A stretch of DNA of 64,000 nt, taken from Candidatus Nitricoxidireducens bremensis. GTDB lineage: Bacteria > Pseudomonadota > Gammaproteobacteria > Burkholderiales > Rhodocyclaceae. The notes below the pieces were generated by a model, which worked only from the letters and a program-made list of their open reading frames with translations, was not told where the DNA came from and did not search any database. Position 1 is the first letter of the stretch. Every line of letters begins with the position of its first letter. The stretch covers positions 60,383 to 124,382 of the forward strand of contig JAOTRT010000012.1 in the NCBI GenBank assembly GCA_030247725.1, written 5' to 3'. Below are positions 10,304 to 20,779 of this stretch, in pieces. Both the position numbers and the translations under genes were made by a program.

Positions 10304-13300
10304 TCAGAACTCTTCCCACTCTTCGTCGTCGCCGGCGACGTGGGGCGGCGCGATCTGCTTCGGCTTCGGCGCTCCGCGCGGCTTCTCCGGACTCGCCAGC
10401 TGCCGCGGCTCCTGCAGCGTCCGCAGCGGCTCGCCCACCGCCCCGCCTTCCGCCAGCTTGAAACTCCCCACCGCCTGCACCAGCCCGCGTGCCTGTTCCT
10501 CCAGGCTCTCCGCCGCCGCCGCCGCTTCTTCCACCAGCGCCGCGTTCTGCTGCGTCACTTCGTCCATCTGGCCCACCGCCTGCGTCACCTGCTCGATCCC
10601 CGAGCTCTGCTCCCGGCTCGCATTCGTGATATCCGTCACCAGCGCCGCCACCCGCTGGAACGACGTCACCACATCGTCCATCGTGCTGCCCGCCTGCTGC
10701 ACCAGCCGCGCCCCGCCTTCCACCTTGTCCACCGACTCCGCGATCAGCGCCTTGATCTCCTTCGCCGCCGTCGCACTCCGCTGCGCCAGGTTGCGCACTT
10801 CCGTCGCCACCACCGCAAAACCGCGGCCCTGCTCGCCCGCCCGCGCCGCTTCCACCGCCGCGTTCAGCGCCAGGATGTTCGTCTGGAACGCGATGCTGTC
10901 GATCACCCCGATGATGTCCGCAATCTTCCGCGAACTGTCCTGGATGTCCCCCATCGTGCTCACCACCCGCTTCACCATCTCGCCGCCGCGACTGGCGATC
11001 TCGTTCGAGCTGTGCGCCAGTTCGTTCGCCTGCCGCGCGTTCTCCGCGTTCTGCTTTACCGTCGCGTTCAACTCTTCCATCGAGCTCGCCGTCTCTTCCA
11101 GGCTCGACGCCTGCTCTTCCGTCCGGCTCGACAGGTCCTGGTTCCCCGCCGCGATCTCCTTCGCCGCCGTGTTGATCGCGTCCGTCGCTTCCTTGATCCG
11201 TCCCACCACCTCCCGCAGCCGCTCCACCGTCGTGTTGGTGTCGTCCTTCAGCTGACCGAAGATGCCGGCATAGTCCTCCTCGATCTTCTGCGTCAGGTCG
11301 CCGCGGGAAACGCGGTTGAGGACCTCGGAAGTGGTGGTCAGGGCCTTCTGGGTAGTGTCCAGCAACTGGTTGATGCCGTGGCTGAGGGAGGCGAAGAAGC
11401 CCTCCTTGCCCTCGGTCTGGATGCGCATGGTGAGAACGCCCAGCGAAGCGCCTTCGACGATCTCGGCGACTTCGCGCTCCACCGCCACTTCCGCGGTGCG
11501 GTCCAACCACTCGGCGACGGCGCCGAGGCGCTCGCCGTGGTCGTTCACAACCGGGTTCGCCGTCACCGTCATGGAGCGGTTGCCGATTTCCAGCTTTGCC
11601 GTGTACGGTTGGGTGAAGGTGGCCAGCAGGTTCGCCTGATGGGCCGGGTTCTTGTGGAAGCTGTCGATACAGGTGCCGACCAGGTTATCCGCGCTGAAGT
11701 TCGGAAGTTGCTGGCGGATGCCCTCCTCGGCGCCCTTGAGGACGCGTACGACGGCCTTGTTGGTATAGATGATGCGGCGCTCGGGGTCGGCGATCATGAC
11801 GCCCGTCGACACATTGTCGAGAGCGATCTTGATGCGCGTCATCTCGTCGGCCGTGCGCTTGGTCTCCGCCACCTCGACGCCGAGACGGTTCTGCATGGTC
11901 TCCAAGCCCTGGATCACCTGGCCGATCTCGTCGGAACGGCCGACGTCGAGGGGATTGTCGTATTTGCCGCCGGACAGGGCGCGGAACGCCGGCAGCACCT
12001 GGTCCTGCAACGGATTGCGGATCAGGGTGCGCACCAGCCAGAAGATCACGCCGATCAGGACCAGCACGACGACGGCGGCCGTCAGCCACATGAAGCGTTG
12101 CATGGAACGGGAGAGAGCCTCGAACTCATCCACGTAGGTGCCGCCGCCGATGGTCCATTGCCAATCGGGGAAGGTGTCGAAGACGACGACCTTCTCGCGC
12201 GGGCGGGTGTCGCCCAGTTCGGTGTTGGCCCAGGGATAGCGGATCACGCCCTGCTTCTGGTCGATGATTTCCCGGATGAACTCGCGTCCTGCCGCATCCT
12301 TCGCTTCGAGCAGGTTGGCCCCTTCCTTCGCCGGATGGACCAGCAGCATGCCGCGCTCCTTGCCCGGCCGCGCGTCGAGCACGTAGAAGTAGCCGGTCTC
12401 GCCGACCTTGACCGCCTTGATCTGCTGCTTGAGGGCCGGAATCTCGGCGGAAACGTCGACGCCGATGAATAGGGCGCCGATGACCTGACCCTCCTTGTCC
12501 TTGATCGGCGTATAGGAAGTGTAGAAGTCCTTGCCGAACAGCTTGGCGAGACCGACGAAGCGCTCGCCCGCCAGCAGCTTGGCGCGGCCCGGATGATCCT
12601 GCGCCAGCAACGTACCCACCGCGCGCTCGCCCTTCTCGTTCTTGACGGAAGTGGCGATGCGGACGAAATCCTCGCCCTTGCGCACGAATACCGTGGACAC
12701 GGCATTCGTCACGCCGGTGAAGCGATCCACCTCGTCGTAGCGATGGGTCAGCACCGTCTTGCCGTGCCTGAGCACGGGCAGATCGGCGCCGTCCTCGCGG
12801 CTGAAGCCTTCCGGAAAGCTGGCCGCGAAGACGTCGTTGAGGCGCATGGCTTCGCGGCGCATGGCGGTGGCGCGCACCTCGATCATGCCGCGAATCAGGC
12901 CGAGGTTCTGCTTCAGATCGGCGATGCCTTGGGCTTCGAGCCCGTCGGCAAGATGGCGGCCGAGGAAGAAGGTCGTCGCCACCATGATGGCGACCGCGCC
13001 GAGGGCGCAGCCGACCATCATCTTCGTGGACACGGACGCCTTGCCGACCGCCCGGCTCATGCGCGCCACCAGGCCCGTGGACTCGACCCAGCCGTCCTTG
13101 ATGCGCAGACTGCCCTGCTTCCCTTCCCGGAACAGCCGATAGGCGCCTTCCGCCGCCTCGACCTTGTCCCGTGCCGGCTTGCGTCGCACCGACATGTAGC
13201 CGACGACCTGATTGCCCTCCCAGATGGGCGCGGCATGGGCCTCGACCCAGTAGTAGTCGCCGCTCTTGCAGCGGTTCTTGACGTAACCGACCCAGGGACG

Positions 13301-13528
13301 ACCTTCCTTCAGGGTATCCCACAGGTCCTGGAAGGCCTCCGGCGGCATGTCCGGATGACGCACGATGTTGTGGGGTTCGCCCAGCAGTTCCGCTTCCGTG
13401 AAGCCGCTGATGGCGAGGAAATCCTTGTTGACGTAGGTGATGCGGCCCTTGAGATCGGTCTTGGATACGATCAGGGTGGCGTCGTCGAGGAGGACTTCGT
13501 TCTGGGTGACGGGCAGGTTGGTTCTCAT
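10304..13528 (-). CDS. PAS-Cache-HAMP-PAS methyl-accepting chemotaxis protein
   Basis: 1074 aa. It has the same plan as its neighbour, with an Aer-like PAS at 1-125 ([16 protein letters not shown]). Its periplasmic part is different: a large Cache-type sensor (about 200-480; [47 protein letters not shown]) between membrane helices at about 175-195 and 490-512. This is the Cache_3-Cache_2 arrangement that binds small organic acids in other MCPs. HAMP, a second PAS ([17 protein letters not shown]) and the MCP signalling domain follow, ending DDEEWEEF. The ligand cannot be read from sequence. It lies 48 bp downstream of cheW. Confidence 0.93.
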   Translation of the reverse strand: MRTNLPVTQNEVLLDDATLIVSKTDLKGRITYVNKDFLAISGFTEAELLGEPHNIVRHPDMPPEAFQDLWDTLKEGRPWVGYVKNRCKSGDYYWVEAHAAPIWEGNQVVGYMSVRRKPARDKVEAAEGAYRLFREGKQGSLRIKDGWVESTGLVARMSRAVGKASVSTKMMVGCALGAVAIMVATTFFLGRHLADGLEAQGIADLKQNLGLIRGMIEVRATAMRREAMRLNDVFAASFPEGFSREDGADLPVLRHGKTVLTHRYDEVDRFTGVTNAVSTVFVRKGEDFVRIATSVKNEKGERAVGTLLAQDHPGRAKLLAGERFVGLAKLFGKDFYTSYTPIKDKEGQVIGALFIGVDVSAEIPALKQQIKAVKVGETGYFYVLDARPGKERGMLLVHPAKEGANLLEAKDAAGREFIREIIDQKQGVIRYPWANTELGDTRPREKVVVFDTFPDWQWTIGGGTYVDEFEALSRSMQRFMWLTAAVVVLVLIGVIFWLVRTLIRNPLQDQVLPAFRALSGGKYDNPLDVGRSDEIGQVIQGLETMQNRLGVEVAETKRTADEMTRIKIALDNVSTGVMIADPERRIIYTNKAVVRVLKGAEEGIRQQLPNFSADNLVGTCIDSFHKNPAHQANLLATFTQPYTAKLEIGNRSMTVTANPVVNDHGERLGAVAEWLDRTAEVAVEREVAEIVEGASLGVLTMRIQTEGKEGFFASLSHGINQLLDTTQKALTTTSEVLNRVSRGDLTQKIEEDYAGIFGQLKDDTNTTVERLREVVGRIKEATDAINTAAKEIAAGNQDLSSRTEEQASSLEETASSMEELNATVKQNAENARQANELAHSSNEIASRGGEMVKRVVSTMGDIQDSSRKIADIIGVIDSIAFQTNILALNAAVEAARAGEQGRGFAVVATEVRNLAQRSATAAKEIKALIAESVDKVEGGARLVQQAGSTMDDVVTSFQRVAALVTDITNASREQSSGIEQVTQAVGQMDEVTQQNAALVEEAAAAAESLEEQARGLVQAVGSFKLAEGGAVGEPLRTLQEPRQLASPEKPRGAPKPKQIAPPHVAGDDEEWEEF
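10306..11260 (-). repeat. 955-bp near-identical MCP signalling cassette, copy 2
   Basis: Second copy of the repeat at 7415-8369. The three mismatches change one residue (KPKQIAP here, KPKRIAP there) and two silent positions. Near-identity in a region that should drift at silent sites points to recent duplication or ongoing gene conversion. Confidence 0.95.
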
Positions 13529-13576
13529 GGCTGCGGGTTCTTCGGTTGGGTGCTTCCGGCCGTGGGACGGTGCGGA

Positions 13577-14083
13577 TCAGCTGGCGGCAGCCTCGTCCAC
13601 GAGGGCCATTTCGGAGGAGAGCATCAGCTTCTCGATATCGACGACGATCAGCATGCGCTCGCCGAGGGTGCCGAGACCGGTGATGTAGCGGGTATCCACC
13701 GTGGCGGCGAACTCGGGCGCCGGCCGCACCTGGTCGGCGCGCAGGGCGGTAACGTCGGACACGCCATCGACGACGATGCCGACGACGCGGCTGCCGATAT
13801 TGAGGATGATGACGACGGTAAAGGGTGTGTATTCGGCGGTGCCGACCCCGAACTTGATGCGCAGGTCGACGATGGGCACGATGGTGCCGCGCAGGTTGAT
13901 GACGCCCTTGATGAAGGACGGCGTGTTGGCGATGGAGGTTGGATGCTCGTAGCCGCGGATTTCCTGGACCTTCAGGATGTCGATGGCGTATTCCTCGGGA
14001 CCGAGGGTGAAGGTCAGATATTCCTGGGCAAATCCGCCTTCCCCGGCGTCGGCCGCCTGCGGGTTGACTGTGTCCTGGACCAT
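13577..14083 (-). CDS. cheW: chemotaxis coupling protein CheW
   Basis: 168 aa, one CheW domain (about 22-160) preceded by a short acidic N-terminus. It couples receptors to the CheA kinase. Family signatures are [34 protein letters not shown] and [19 protein letters not shown] Shine-Dalgarno precedes the ATG. It lies 17 bp downstream of cheA. Confidence 0.97.
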   Translation of the reverse strand: MVQDTVNPQAADAGEGGFAQEYLTFTLGPEEYAIDILKVQEIRGYEHPTSIANTPSFIKGVINLRGTIVPIVDLRIKFGVGTAEYTPFTVVIILNIGSRVVGIVVDGVSDVTALRADQVRPAPEFAATVDTRYITGLGTLGERMLIVVDIEKLMLSSEMALVDEAAAS

Positions 14084-14100
14084 GGTGGGCTCCTGGTGAA

Positions 14101-16488
14101 TTAGGCGGCTGCCGGCAGCGCGCTGCGCGCCATGCCGATCAGTGCCGTGACGTCGAGGATCAGGGCGACGTGGCCGTCGCCCATGATGGTGGCGCCGGAA
14201 ATGCCGCTGACCTTGCGGTAGTTGGATTCGAGGCTCTTGATCACCACCTGCTGCTGGCCGACCATGGCATCCACGAACAGCGCCGCCTTCACGCCGTCGG
14301 CTTCGAGGATGACCATGATGCCGTCCTCCAGGTTGGCGATAGCGCCGGGTATGCGGAAGACTTCATGGAGGGCAACCACCGGCAGGTATTCGCCACGCAC
14401 CTGCAGCAGCCGCTCGACGCCGGAGACGCTCTTCACCATGCTGCGGTCGGCCTGCAGGGACTCGATGACGTACCCGAGGGGAACGATGTAGATCTCGCGC
14501 CCCACCGCCACCGACATGCCGTCGAGAATCGCCAGCGTCAGCGGCAGCTTCACCGTCATGCGCGTGCCGATGCCGGTCATGGACTGGATTTCGACGCGAC
14601 CGCCCATGGCCGTGATGTTCTTCTTCACCACGTCCATGCCGACGCCGCGGCCGGACACCTCGGTGATCTGGTCGGCGGTGGAGAAGCCGGCCTCGAAAAT
14701 AAGTTGCCAGACCTCCTGGTCGGTCATCTGGTCGTGCACCGGCAGGCCGCGCTCCTTGGCCTTGCCGAGGATCTTCTGGCGGTTGAGGCCGGCGCCGTCG
14801 TCGCCCACTTCGATGACGATGTTGCCGCTCTGGTGGTAGGCCTTGAGGGTGATGGTGCCCGTCGGCTGCTTGCCCTTGGCGACCCGGTCCTCCGGCATTT
14901 CGACGCCGTGGTCGAGGCTGTTGCGCACCAGGTGGGTGAGCGGGTCGGTGATGCGCTCGATGAGGCTCTTGTCGAGTTCCGTATCCTCGCCGATCATCTT
15001 CAGCTCGACCTTCTTGCCGAGCTTCTGCGAGAGCTCGCGCACGACGCGCGGGAAACGGGAGAACACCACCGACATGGGCATCATGCGGATGGACATCACG
15101 CCTTCCTGCAGGTCGCGGGTATTGCGCTCCAGTTGGGCGAGACCGTCGATGAGGCGCTCGAACTTTACCGGATCGACGCCGGAGGCCGACTCGGCCAGCA
15201 TGGCCTGGGTGATGACGAGTTCGCCGACCAGGTTGATGAGCTGGTCCACCTTCTCGACGCCGACGCGGATGGACGCATCGCCGCCGGCCTTCGGCGCCAC
15301 CGGGGCGCGCTTGGCACCGACCTCGGGCTTGGCGGCGGCTTCCGGGACGGCAGGCTTCGCCACCGCCGGCACGACGGCTGCGGGCGCTGCCTCCGGCTTG
15401 GGGATATCGCCGAAGAAACCATAACTCCCGTCGCCTTCCGCCGGCTTCGCAGGCACTGCCGGCGCCGCAGCGGGAAGCTCGGCGAAAAATCCGTAGGCGC
15501 CATCCGCCGCGTCGGCGGCGGATGCGACAACCGGCGGCGTGGCCGTCCCGGCGGGCAGCGGTTCGAAGAAGCCGTAGGCACCATCGGCGGAATCCGCCGT
15601 CTCGGCCACCGGCGGATCGAAGAAGCCGTAAGCCTCGCCGTCGCCCGCTGCAGTAGCCGTCTGGGGCGACAGGGGTTCGAAGAAGCCGTAGGCATCGTCG
15701 TCCTGCCCGCCGGCGGCAGGGGTTTCGCTGTCGAAGAAGCCATAGGCACCGTCGGCATCGGCCAGCGTCGCGCCGGGGGCTGCGCCGAGAGGCAGGATGC
15801 GGATGCTGTCGCTGCGCGCCAGGAACTCCAGGGCGCCGCGTACCGTGTCGGCCTCCACGTCGCCCACCAGTTCCACATGCCAGGGCTGTTCCGGCGCCGC
15901 CGGGCGGGTGACGATGCGCGCGCTCCCCAGGCTGCCGAGTTCGGTCATCAGGCTATCGAGGGATTGCCCGACCGCCGTTTCGTCACCGTCGAGTACGAAA
16001 TACAGATCGAAGCCGGCCGGCTTCGGCAGGGGTTCGGCCGCCGGCGCGGGCTCCGCCGCCGTTGCTGCGGGTGGCTCCGGCGTTGCCGCCGCTGTACCGC
16101 CGGCGACAGTCAAGTCGCGCAGACGGGCGCAGATGGCTTCCACGTCGCCCGCATCGGCTTCGCCATCGCCCTTGTGGGCGGCCAGCAGGACTTTGAGCAC
16201 GTCGCCGGCATCGAGAAAGGCGTCGATCATTTCCTCGCGCAGGGCGAGTTCGCCCTTGCGGATGCGGTCGAGCAGATTCTCCAGGATATGGGTGACGTCG
16301 GCCAGATCGGTGAAGCCGAAAGTGCCGGCCGATCCCTTGATGGAATGGGCGGCACGGAAGATCGCATTGAGCTGTTCGCTGTCCGGATCGGCCACGTCCA
16401 ATCCGAGCAGCAGGGTTTCCATGTTGGCCAAGTGCTCACCGGCTTCCTCAAAGAAAACCTGGTAGAACTGGCTCATGTCGATGGCCAT
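14101..16488 (-). CDS. cheA: chemotaxis histidine kinase CheA with YGFF-repeat linker
   Basis: 795 aa, longer than enteric CheA (about 650). P1 HPt domain at 1-110 has phospho-His48 in [14 protein letters not shown]. After an Ala/Pro linker, a P2-like domain (about 155-240; [12 protein letters not shown]) precedes a linker of about 115 residues that repeats an acidic (D/E/G)xYGFF motif six times. Then come the dimerisation domain P3 ([19 protein letters not shown]), the P4 kinase core with N box [10 protein letters not shown]1 VGDDGAGL and G2 [10 protein letters not shown], and the P5 CheW-like domain. It phosphorylates CheY and CheB. All catalytic elements are intact; the YGFF linker is the odd part. 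The ATG has a GGAGG site; a second ATG four codons later is possible. Confidence 0.96.
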   Translation of the reverse strand: MAIDMSQFYQVFFEEAGEHLANMETLLLGLDVADPDSEQLNAIFRAAHSIKGSAGTFGFTDLADVTHILENLLDRIRKGELALREEMIDAFLDAGDVLKVLLAAHKGDGEADAGDVEAICARLRDLTVAGGTAAATPEPPAATAAEPAPAAEPLPKPAGFDLYFVLDGDETAVGQSLDSLMTELGSLGSARIVTRPAAPEQPWHVELVGDVEADTVRGALEFLARSDSIRILPLGAAPGATLADADGAYGFFDSETPAAGGQDDDAYGFFEPLSPQTATAAGDGEAYGFFDPPVAETADSADGAYGFFEPLPAGTATPPVVASAADAADGAYGFFAELPAAAPAVPAKPAEGDGSYGFFGDIPKPEAAPAAVVPAVAKPAVPEAAAKPEVGAKRAPVAPKAGGDASIRVGVEKVDQLINLVGELVITQAMLAESASGVDPVKFERLIDGLAQLERNTRDLQEGVMSIRMMPMSVVFSRFPRVVRELSQKLGKKVELKMIGEDTELDKSLIERITDPLTHLVRNSLDHGVEMPEDRVAKGKQPTGTITLKAYHQSGNIVIEVGDDGAGLNRQKILGKAKERGLPVHDQMTDQEVWQLIFEAGFSTADQITEVSGRGVGMDVVKKNITAMGGRVEIQSMTGIGTRMTVKLPLTLAILDGMSVAVGREIYIVPLGYVIESLQADRSMVKSVSGVERLLQVRGEYLPVVALHEVFRIPGAIANLEDGIMVILEADGVKAALFVDAMVGQQQVVIKSLESNYRKVSGISGATIMGDGHVALILDVTALIGMARSALPAAA
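15412..15744 (-). repeat. six YGFF motifs in the CheA interdomain linker
   Basis: Between the P2-like domain and P3, the tetrapeptide YGFF occurs six times, each time after an acidic or Gly residue plus Ala/Ser ([54 protein letters not shown]). Spacing is about 18-28 residues in Ala/Pro-rich filler. The DNA between motifs differs, so the motif rather than the DNA is conserved. The pattern resembles a multivalent short linear motif. Confidence 0.9.
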
Positions 16489-16521
16489 GTTGCCTCCGAC
16501 CGCTGATTGGACGACGCGACC

Positions 16522-16887
16522 TTAACCGATCACCTTCTTGACGACTTCGATGAGCTTCTGGGGATCGAAGGGCTTCACCAGCCAGCCGGTGGCGCCGACG
16601 GCGCGGCCCTGCTGCTTCATGGCGTCCGACGATTCGGTCGTCAGCATCAGGATCGGCACGGTCTTGTACTGGGGCATGGCGCGCAGGCTCTTGATGAGCG
16701 TGAGGCCGTCCATGCGCGGCATGTTCTGGTCCGTGAGAATCAGGTTGAAGGTCTTGCCCTTGGCCTTGTCGAGCCCGTCCATGCCGTCCACCGCTTCGAC
16801 GACCTCGTAGCCCGAGCTCTTTAGGGTGAAGGCAACCATTTGGCGGATGGAGGCCGAGTCGTCGATTGCGAGGATGGTTTTTGCCAT
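16522..16887 (-). CDS. cheY: chemotaxis response regulator CheY
   Basis: 121 aa, a single receiver domain. The acidic pair is in LAIDDSASIRQ, the phospho-acceptor Asp in LILTDQNMPRMDG, a Thr-Thr in MLTTES, and the conserved Lys in LVKPFD. When phosphorylated by CheA it binds the flagellar switch. It sits between the MCP-like/CheZ-like gene (9 bp upstream) and cheA (33 bp downstream). The AGGAGCCCACC leader before the ATG is nearly identical to that of cheW. Confidence 0.96.
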   Translation of the reverse strand: MAKTILAIDDSASIRQMVAFTLKSSGYEVVEAVDGMDGLDKAKGKTFNLILTDQNMPRMDGLTLIKSLRAMPQYKTVPILMLTTESSDAMKQQGRAVGATGWLVKPFDPQKLIEVVKKVIG

Positions 16888-16896
16888 GGTGGGCTC

Positions 16897-18120
16897 CTAG
16901 AACAGTTCGATGTCGCCCTGGGTCATAGCGCCCTGGCCGACGGGATTGTTGGTGGTTTCGGTGGCGAGAGACTTGAGGCTGGAAGAAATCTTGGCGGTTT
17001 CCCGCCGCAACGACTCCACCGCCGCCCGCGAGTTCATGGCTGCGGCATCCGCCTGCAGGACGTCGCCGAGTTCGCCGAGATGGTCCACCACGGCGTGTAG
17101 GGCCTCGACGCGGCGATGCACATGGGCGATCAGCTGGGAAACCATGTCCTGGAACTGCAGGGCGGTGATGGCCACGTTAACCCGCCCCTCCATCTCCTGG
17201 GCGGCCGTCCCCAACTGGCCGATCGCCTCGATGCGCTGGCGGTTCTGGTCTTCCATGGTCAGGATGATTTCCTCGACCCGCTGCTTGGATTCCAGGGCGA
17301 AGGTCATGTCCTGGCTGGCCATGCGCTGGATGGCGTCCTCGGTCTGCTGCACCGATCCCTGCATGCCCTGCATCAGGCTGCTGATCTGCTGACTGAACTG
17401 GGTGGTCCGCGCCGACAGGTCGCGCACCTCGTCGGCCACCACCGCGAAGCCGCGGCCGGCCTCGCCCGCACGCGCCGCCTCGATGGCGGCATTGAGGGCG
17501 AGCAGGTTGGTCTGCTTGGCGATGGCGCCGATCTCCGACAGGATGCCCTGAACATTGCGCGCCCCCTGGGCAATGCCGTCGGTCAGTTCGACCAGCTCCA
17601 TGCCCAGCTTGCTGTTGGATACCACGCTGTCCACCACGCGCTGCATGACATCCGAGGTGTTGCGCACAAACTGGTCGAAGCGGATGCCGGAGTCTCCCTC
17701 TTCGGCCCCGCCGGTCACGGAAACGGCCAGGCGGCGTTGCTGGTCGGCCTGCTCGTGCATGCCCTGGAAGCTGGTGGTCAGTTGCTGGATGGCCTCGGAA
17801 AGCAGCCCCTGCACCCGGTCGATCTCGCTGCGGATGGCATCGTACTGAGCCGAAAACTCCCGCACGCACTCGGCCAGCAATAGATGGAACTCCGCCATCA
17901 AGGCCTTTTCATCGGTACTGTGATGCGGATCTGAGGGAACACCCGGGGTACCGCCGCCACGGCTCAGATAGGCGGCCACATGCCACCCCAGGCCGACCAG
18001 CACCATTGCCGTCACGGCGGCCACCGCAGGCTGGCCAAACGGCGAGAGCAGGAGGAAGGCGCCGCCGACCAACAGCGTCCAGGCGATCCCGCTCCAGAAA
18101 GACTTACCGAAAAAGTCCAT
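16897..18120 (-). CDS. MCP-like protein with CheZ-like C-terminal motif
   Basis: 407 aa. Two membrane helices at about 10-30 and 33-52 have almost no loop between them. A cytoplasmic coiled coil follows, then an MCP hairpin ([20 protein letters not shown] at about 205-225). There is no HAMP and no recognisable sensor. After the signalling helices come [12 protein letters not shown] (about 318-329) and a terminal peptide GDIELF. The QFQDMVSQ segment resembles the DFQDLTGQ active-site helix of the CheY phosphatase CheZ, where Asp and Gln four residues apart act on CheY-P. CheZ also ends in a short CheY-binding peptide. Directly upstream of cheY in a cluster with no separate cheZ, this could be a membrane-anchored CheY phosphatase/receptor hybrid. 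The MCP part is clear; the CheZ-like role is inference. Confidence 0.8.
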   Translation of the reverse strand: MDFFGKSFWSGIAWTLLVGGAFLLLSPFGQPAVAAVTAMVLVGLGWHVAAYLSRGGGTPGVPSDPHHSTDEKALMAEFHLLLAECVREFSAQYDAIRSEIDRVQGLLSEAIQQLTTSFQGMHEQADQQRRLAVSVTGGAEEGDSGIRFDQFVRNTSDVMQRVVDSVVSNSKLGMELVELTDGIAQGARNVQGILSEIGAIAKQTNLLALNAAIEAARAGEAGRGFAVVADEVRDLSARTTQFSQQISSLMQGMQGSVQQTEDAIQRMASQDMTFALESKQRVEEIILTMEDQNRQRIEAIGQLGTAAQEMEGRVNVAITALQFQDMVSQLIAHVHRRVEALHAVVDHLGELGDVLQADAAAMNSRAAVESLRRETAKISSSLKSLATETTNNPVGQGAMTQGDIELF

Positions 18121-18213
18121 AGGTCCCCATCTTCGACGGTCGGGCAGGTATCGTGGCCCGGCCGCAATTTTTTCGATTTTACCCCACCGACACCACCGTC
18201 TGACGGCGGTTCG

Positions 18214-19158
18214 TCACTTTGATTGCGGCGGCTGGGAAACGCCGGTGGAGACCTGCTGGGCCGTCTCCTGGCCATTGGCCTCCGCGGGGGGAGCACCGTC
18301 GCGCAGGATCGCCTCTTCCGTGCGCTTGTTCATGACCACGATGCTGATGCGGCGGTTGATCGGGTTGTAGGGGTCATCCTTGTCGTACAGGACGGTGGAG
18401 GCCAGGCCGACGACCCGCATGATCTTGCCGTCCTCCATGCCGCCGGCGAGGAGCTCCCGCCGCGATGAATTGGCCCGGTTGGTCGACAACTCCCAGTTGC
18501 CGAAGCCTTTGTTGCCGCCGGCATAAGGCGTCGCATCCGTATGGCCGGAAAGGGAGATCTTGTTCTCCACGTTGTTCAGCGTCCTGCCGATCTCGCGCAG
18601 GATTTCCCGCGTATAGGGCTTCACTTCGGAACTGGCCAGATCGAACATCGGCCGGTTCTTCTCGTCGACGATCTGGATGCGCAGGCCTTCGCTGGTGAGG
18701 TCCAGCAGCATCTGGTTCTTGAACTGGCTCAAGGCCGGGCTTTGATCGATAAGACGCTCCAGTTCCGCCTTCAGGCTGGCCAGCATCTCCTTCTCGCGGC
18801 GCTCGAACTCCTCCTTCTGCCGCTGCAGGTTCAGGGTGGTGCGCTCGGCCTTGACATCGCCCTTCTTGATCTGCCCGTAGCTGCGCGACAGGTCCTCGCC
18901 GCCTCCCTGGATGATCGACGTGGCGTCGCCGGAACCCGAGCCGCCGAACATGGCGACCTTGAGGGGAGTCTGGAAGTAGTCCGCAATGCCCTTCAAATCG
19001 CCCTTGGTGGTGGAGCCGAGCAGCCACATCAGGAGGAAGAAGGCCATCATGGCCGTCACGAAGTCGGCGTAGGCGATCTTCCAGGCGCCGCCATGGGCGC
19101 CGCCGCCGCCTTTCTTGATCTTCTTGACGACTATTGGCTGTTGGGTATCGTCGCTCAT
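18214..19158 (-). CDS. motB: flagellar motor stator protein MotB
   Basis: 314 aa. It anchors the stator to peptidoglycan and conducts protons with MotA. A basic N-terminus (VVKKIKKGGGG) is followed by the single membrane helix (about 28-48) containing the proton-carrying Asp in AYADFVTAM. A periplasmic plug/linker leads to the C-terminal OmpA-like peptidoglycan-binding domain (about 150-285) with SLSGHTDATPY and NWELSTNRA. It lies 30 bp downstream of motA. Confidence 0.97.
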   Translation of the reverse strand: MSDDTQQPIVVKKIKKGGGGAHGGAWKIAYADFVTAMMAFFLLMWLLGSTTKGDLKGIADYFQTPLKVAMFGGSGSGDATSIIQGGGEDLSRSYGQIKKGDVKAERTTLNLQRQKEEFERREKEMLASLKAELERLIDQSPALSQFKNQMLLDLTSEGLRIQIVDEKNRPMFDLASSEVKPYTREILREIGRTLNNVENKISLSGHTDATPYAGGNKGFGNWELSTNRANSSRRELLAGGMEDGKIMRVVGLASTVLYDKDDPYNPINRRISIVVMNKRTEEAILRDGAPPAEANGQETAQQVSTGVSQPPQSK

Positions 19159-19188
19159 GGCGCTGCCTGGATGACGGAAAGAAGCCTC

Positions 19189-20049
19189 TTACTTGCCTTT
19201 GCGGGCCTTCAGGTCTTCCTCAAGCTCGCGGAAGCTCGGCCGATCCGACGAGTACAAGACCTTGCGGCCGAACTCGACGGCCACCTGGGGCGCGTAACCG
19301 TTCATGCTGGCCAGCATCACGACCTTCATGCACTGGAACATCTTGGTGCTTTCGTGCAGCTTGTGTTCGAGGGCCGTGGCGATCGGCGAGACAAAGCCGT
19401 AGGAGAGCAGGATGCCGAGGAAGGTGCCGACCAGGGCGGCGGCAATCAGCTTGCCGAGCTCGGCCGGCGGAATACCGACGGATTCCATGGTGTGCACCAC
19501 GCCCATGACGGCCGCGACGATGCCGAAGGCCGGCAGACCGTCCGCCACTTTGGCCATGGCGTGGATCGGCACCTCGCCTTCGTGGTGGTGGGTTTCGATC
19601 TCGTTGTCCATGAGGTTTTCGATCTCGAAGGCGTTGAGGTTGCCGCCCACCATCATGCGCAGATAGTCGCAGAGGAATTCCATCGCGTGGTGATCGTTGG
19701 CGATGGCCGGGTACTTCGAGAAGATCGGACTGGACTCGGGGTTCTCGACGTCGTTCTCGATGGACATCAGACCTTCCTTGCGCACCTTCGAGAGAATCTC
19801 GTAGAGCATGGCAAGGAGATCCATGTACAGGGCCTTGTTGAGATGGGACCCCTTGAGCACGGAGGGAAGCGCCGCCAGGGTGGCCTTGACCACGTTGGGC
19901 GGATTGGCGACAAAGAACTGACCCAGGGCGGCACCGCCGATGGTCAGGAACTCGGTCGGCTGGATCAGTGAATGAACATGACCGCCGGCCAGGATGAAGC
20001 CCCCGAGAACGGAGCCGAGAACGACGACATAACCAATGATGACGAACAT
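19189..20049 (-). CDS. motA: flagellar motor stator protein MotA
   Basis: 286 aa, standard length. Four membrane segments: about 1-21 (FVIIGYVVVLGSVLGGFILAG), 33-50, 170-190 and 200-222. The long cytoplasmic loop carries the charged residues that contact FliG (KVRKEGLMSIENDVENP). A GGAGG Shine-Dalgarno precedes the ATG. With motB it forms the proton-driven stator. Confidence 0.97.
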   Translation of the reverse strand: MFVIIGYVVVLGSVLGGFILAGGHVHSLIQPTEFLTIGGAALGQFFVANPPNVVKATLAALPSVLKGSHLNKALYMDLLAMLYEILSKVRKEGLMSIENDVENPESSPIFSKYPAIANDHHAMEFLCDYLRMMVGGNLNAFEIENLMDNEIETHHHEGEVPIHAMAKVADGLPAFGIVAAVMGVVHTMESVGIPPAELGKLIAAALVGTFLGILLSYGFVSPIATALEHKLHESTKMFQCMKVVMLASMNGYAPQVAVEFGRKVLYSSDRPSFRELEEDLKARKGK

Positions 20050-20159
20050 GCGCCGCCTCCCCGCGGTCCGCTAGCATCAGGCCCGAATGATAGCGGAAAT
20101 CCGCGGCAGTCCTAGCGCGGGAAGCGATTTCGCACGCCGATCAGGTGAGAAACCAGTGA

Positions 20160-20196
20160 GATTGGCGCTCCGACCGGCTCACCGGCAACGCCAATC
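20160..20196. promoter_or_regulatory. inverted repeat between flhC and motA
   Basis: GATTGGCG (20160-20167) pairs with CGCCAATC (20189-20196). An inner CCGG/CCGG pair sits inside the loop. No T-run follows on either strand, so it is not a standard terminator. It could be an mRNA processing or stability hairpin between flhDC and the motAB-che message. Confidence 0.4.
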
Positions 20197-20208
20197 CCCG
20201 ATACGGCG

Positions 20209-20748
20209 TCAAGCGGCGGCTGCGATTGCGGCGGCACGACGGGTTTTCCCCGCCCGCGCCGGCATGTGGCACAAACCGCACACATAGCCTTTGGTGGGCT
20301 CGTGAGCGTGGGTCACGAACTCGCCGCCGCACTCCTTGCAGGTGGCCATCTGCAGCATATGCGCATCGAAGAAGCGCACCATGGTCCAGGCTCGCGTCAG
20401 GGAAAGGACGATTTCCATGCCGCTGCGATGCACCTGATCCAGGTACATCCGATAGCCCTTGATGATCAGTTCGAGGCCGCGCAGGTCCGTATGCTTTTCG
20501 AGGAAGCGGTAGTAGGCCATGAACAGGGAGGCATGGACATTCGGCTGCCAGGTCATGAACCAGTCGGTCGAGAAAGGCAGCATGCCTTTCGGGGGGGACT
20601 CGCCCTTGACTTCCTTGTAGAGCTTTAGCAGACGCTCGCGGGACAGTTTGGTTTCCGCTTCAAGCAGTTGCAGGCGGGCACCGAGCTCGATCAGTTCGAT
20701 TGCCAGACGAATATCTCTCGCTTCCGAGATGACGGACTTGTTGCGCAT
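20209..20748 (-). CDS. flhC: flagellar transcriptional activator FlhC
   Basis: 179 aa from the ATG before RNKSVISEARD, which has a GGAGGT Shine-Dalgarno. The longer frame upstream runs into the flhD-flhC spacer and was rejected. FlhC with FlhD forms the hexamer that switches on class II flagellar operons. The zinc site of the family is visible near the C-terminus as CKEC and CGLC (about residues 138-165). A basic, Ala-rich tail (KTRRAAAIAAAA) ends the protein. The gene starts 31 bp after flhD. Confidence 0.96.
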   Translation of the reverse strand: MRNKSVISEARDIRLAIELIELGARLQLLEAETKLSRERLLKLYKEVKGESPPKGMLPFSTDWFMTWQPNVHASLFMAYYRFLEKHTDLRGLELIIKGYRMYLDQVHRSGMEIVLSLTRAWTMVRFFDAHMLQMATCKECGGEFVTHAHEPTKGYVCGLCHMPARAGKTRRAAAIAAAA

Positions 20749-20779
20749 AAGACCTCCGCAGATAGGGTTGCGACGACTG

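Noticed and set aside
6333..11255. 1640-codon open frame on the + strand, and similar long frames opposite other receptor genes
   Set aside because: Antisense to clear cheR and receptor genes; Arg/His/Leu-rich low-complexity translation is typical of the opposite strand of GC-rich genes.
7415..11260. The 955-bp repeat as an insertion sequence or assembly error
   Set aside because: It encodes the receptor signalling domain in frame, has no transposase or terminal repeats, and has three fixed differences between copies.
15412..15744. Possible CRISPR-like or DNA tandem repeat in cheA
   Set aside because: Spacing varies and the DNA differs between units; only the encoded tetrapeptide is conserved.
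18121..18213. GC-rich inverted repeat between motB and the MCP-like gene as a terminator
   Set aside because: The stem is short and imperfect and has no T-run on the minus strand.
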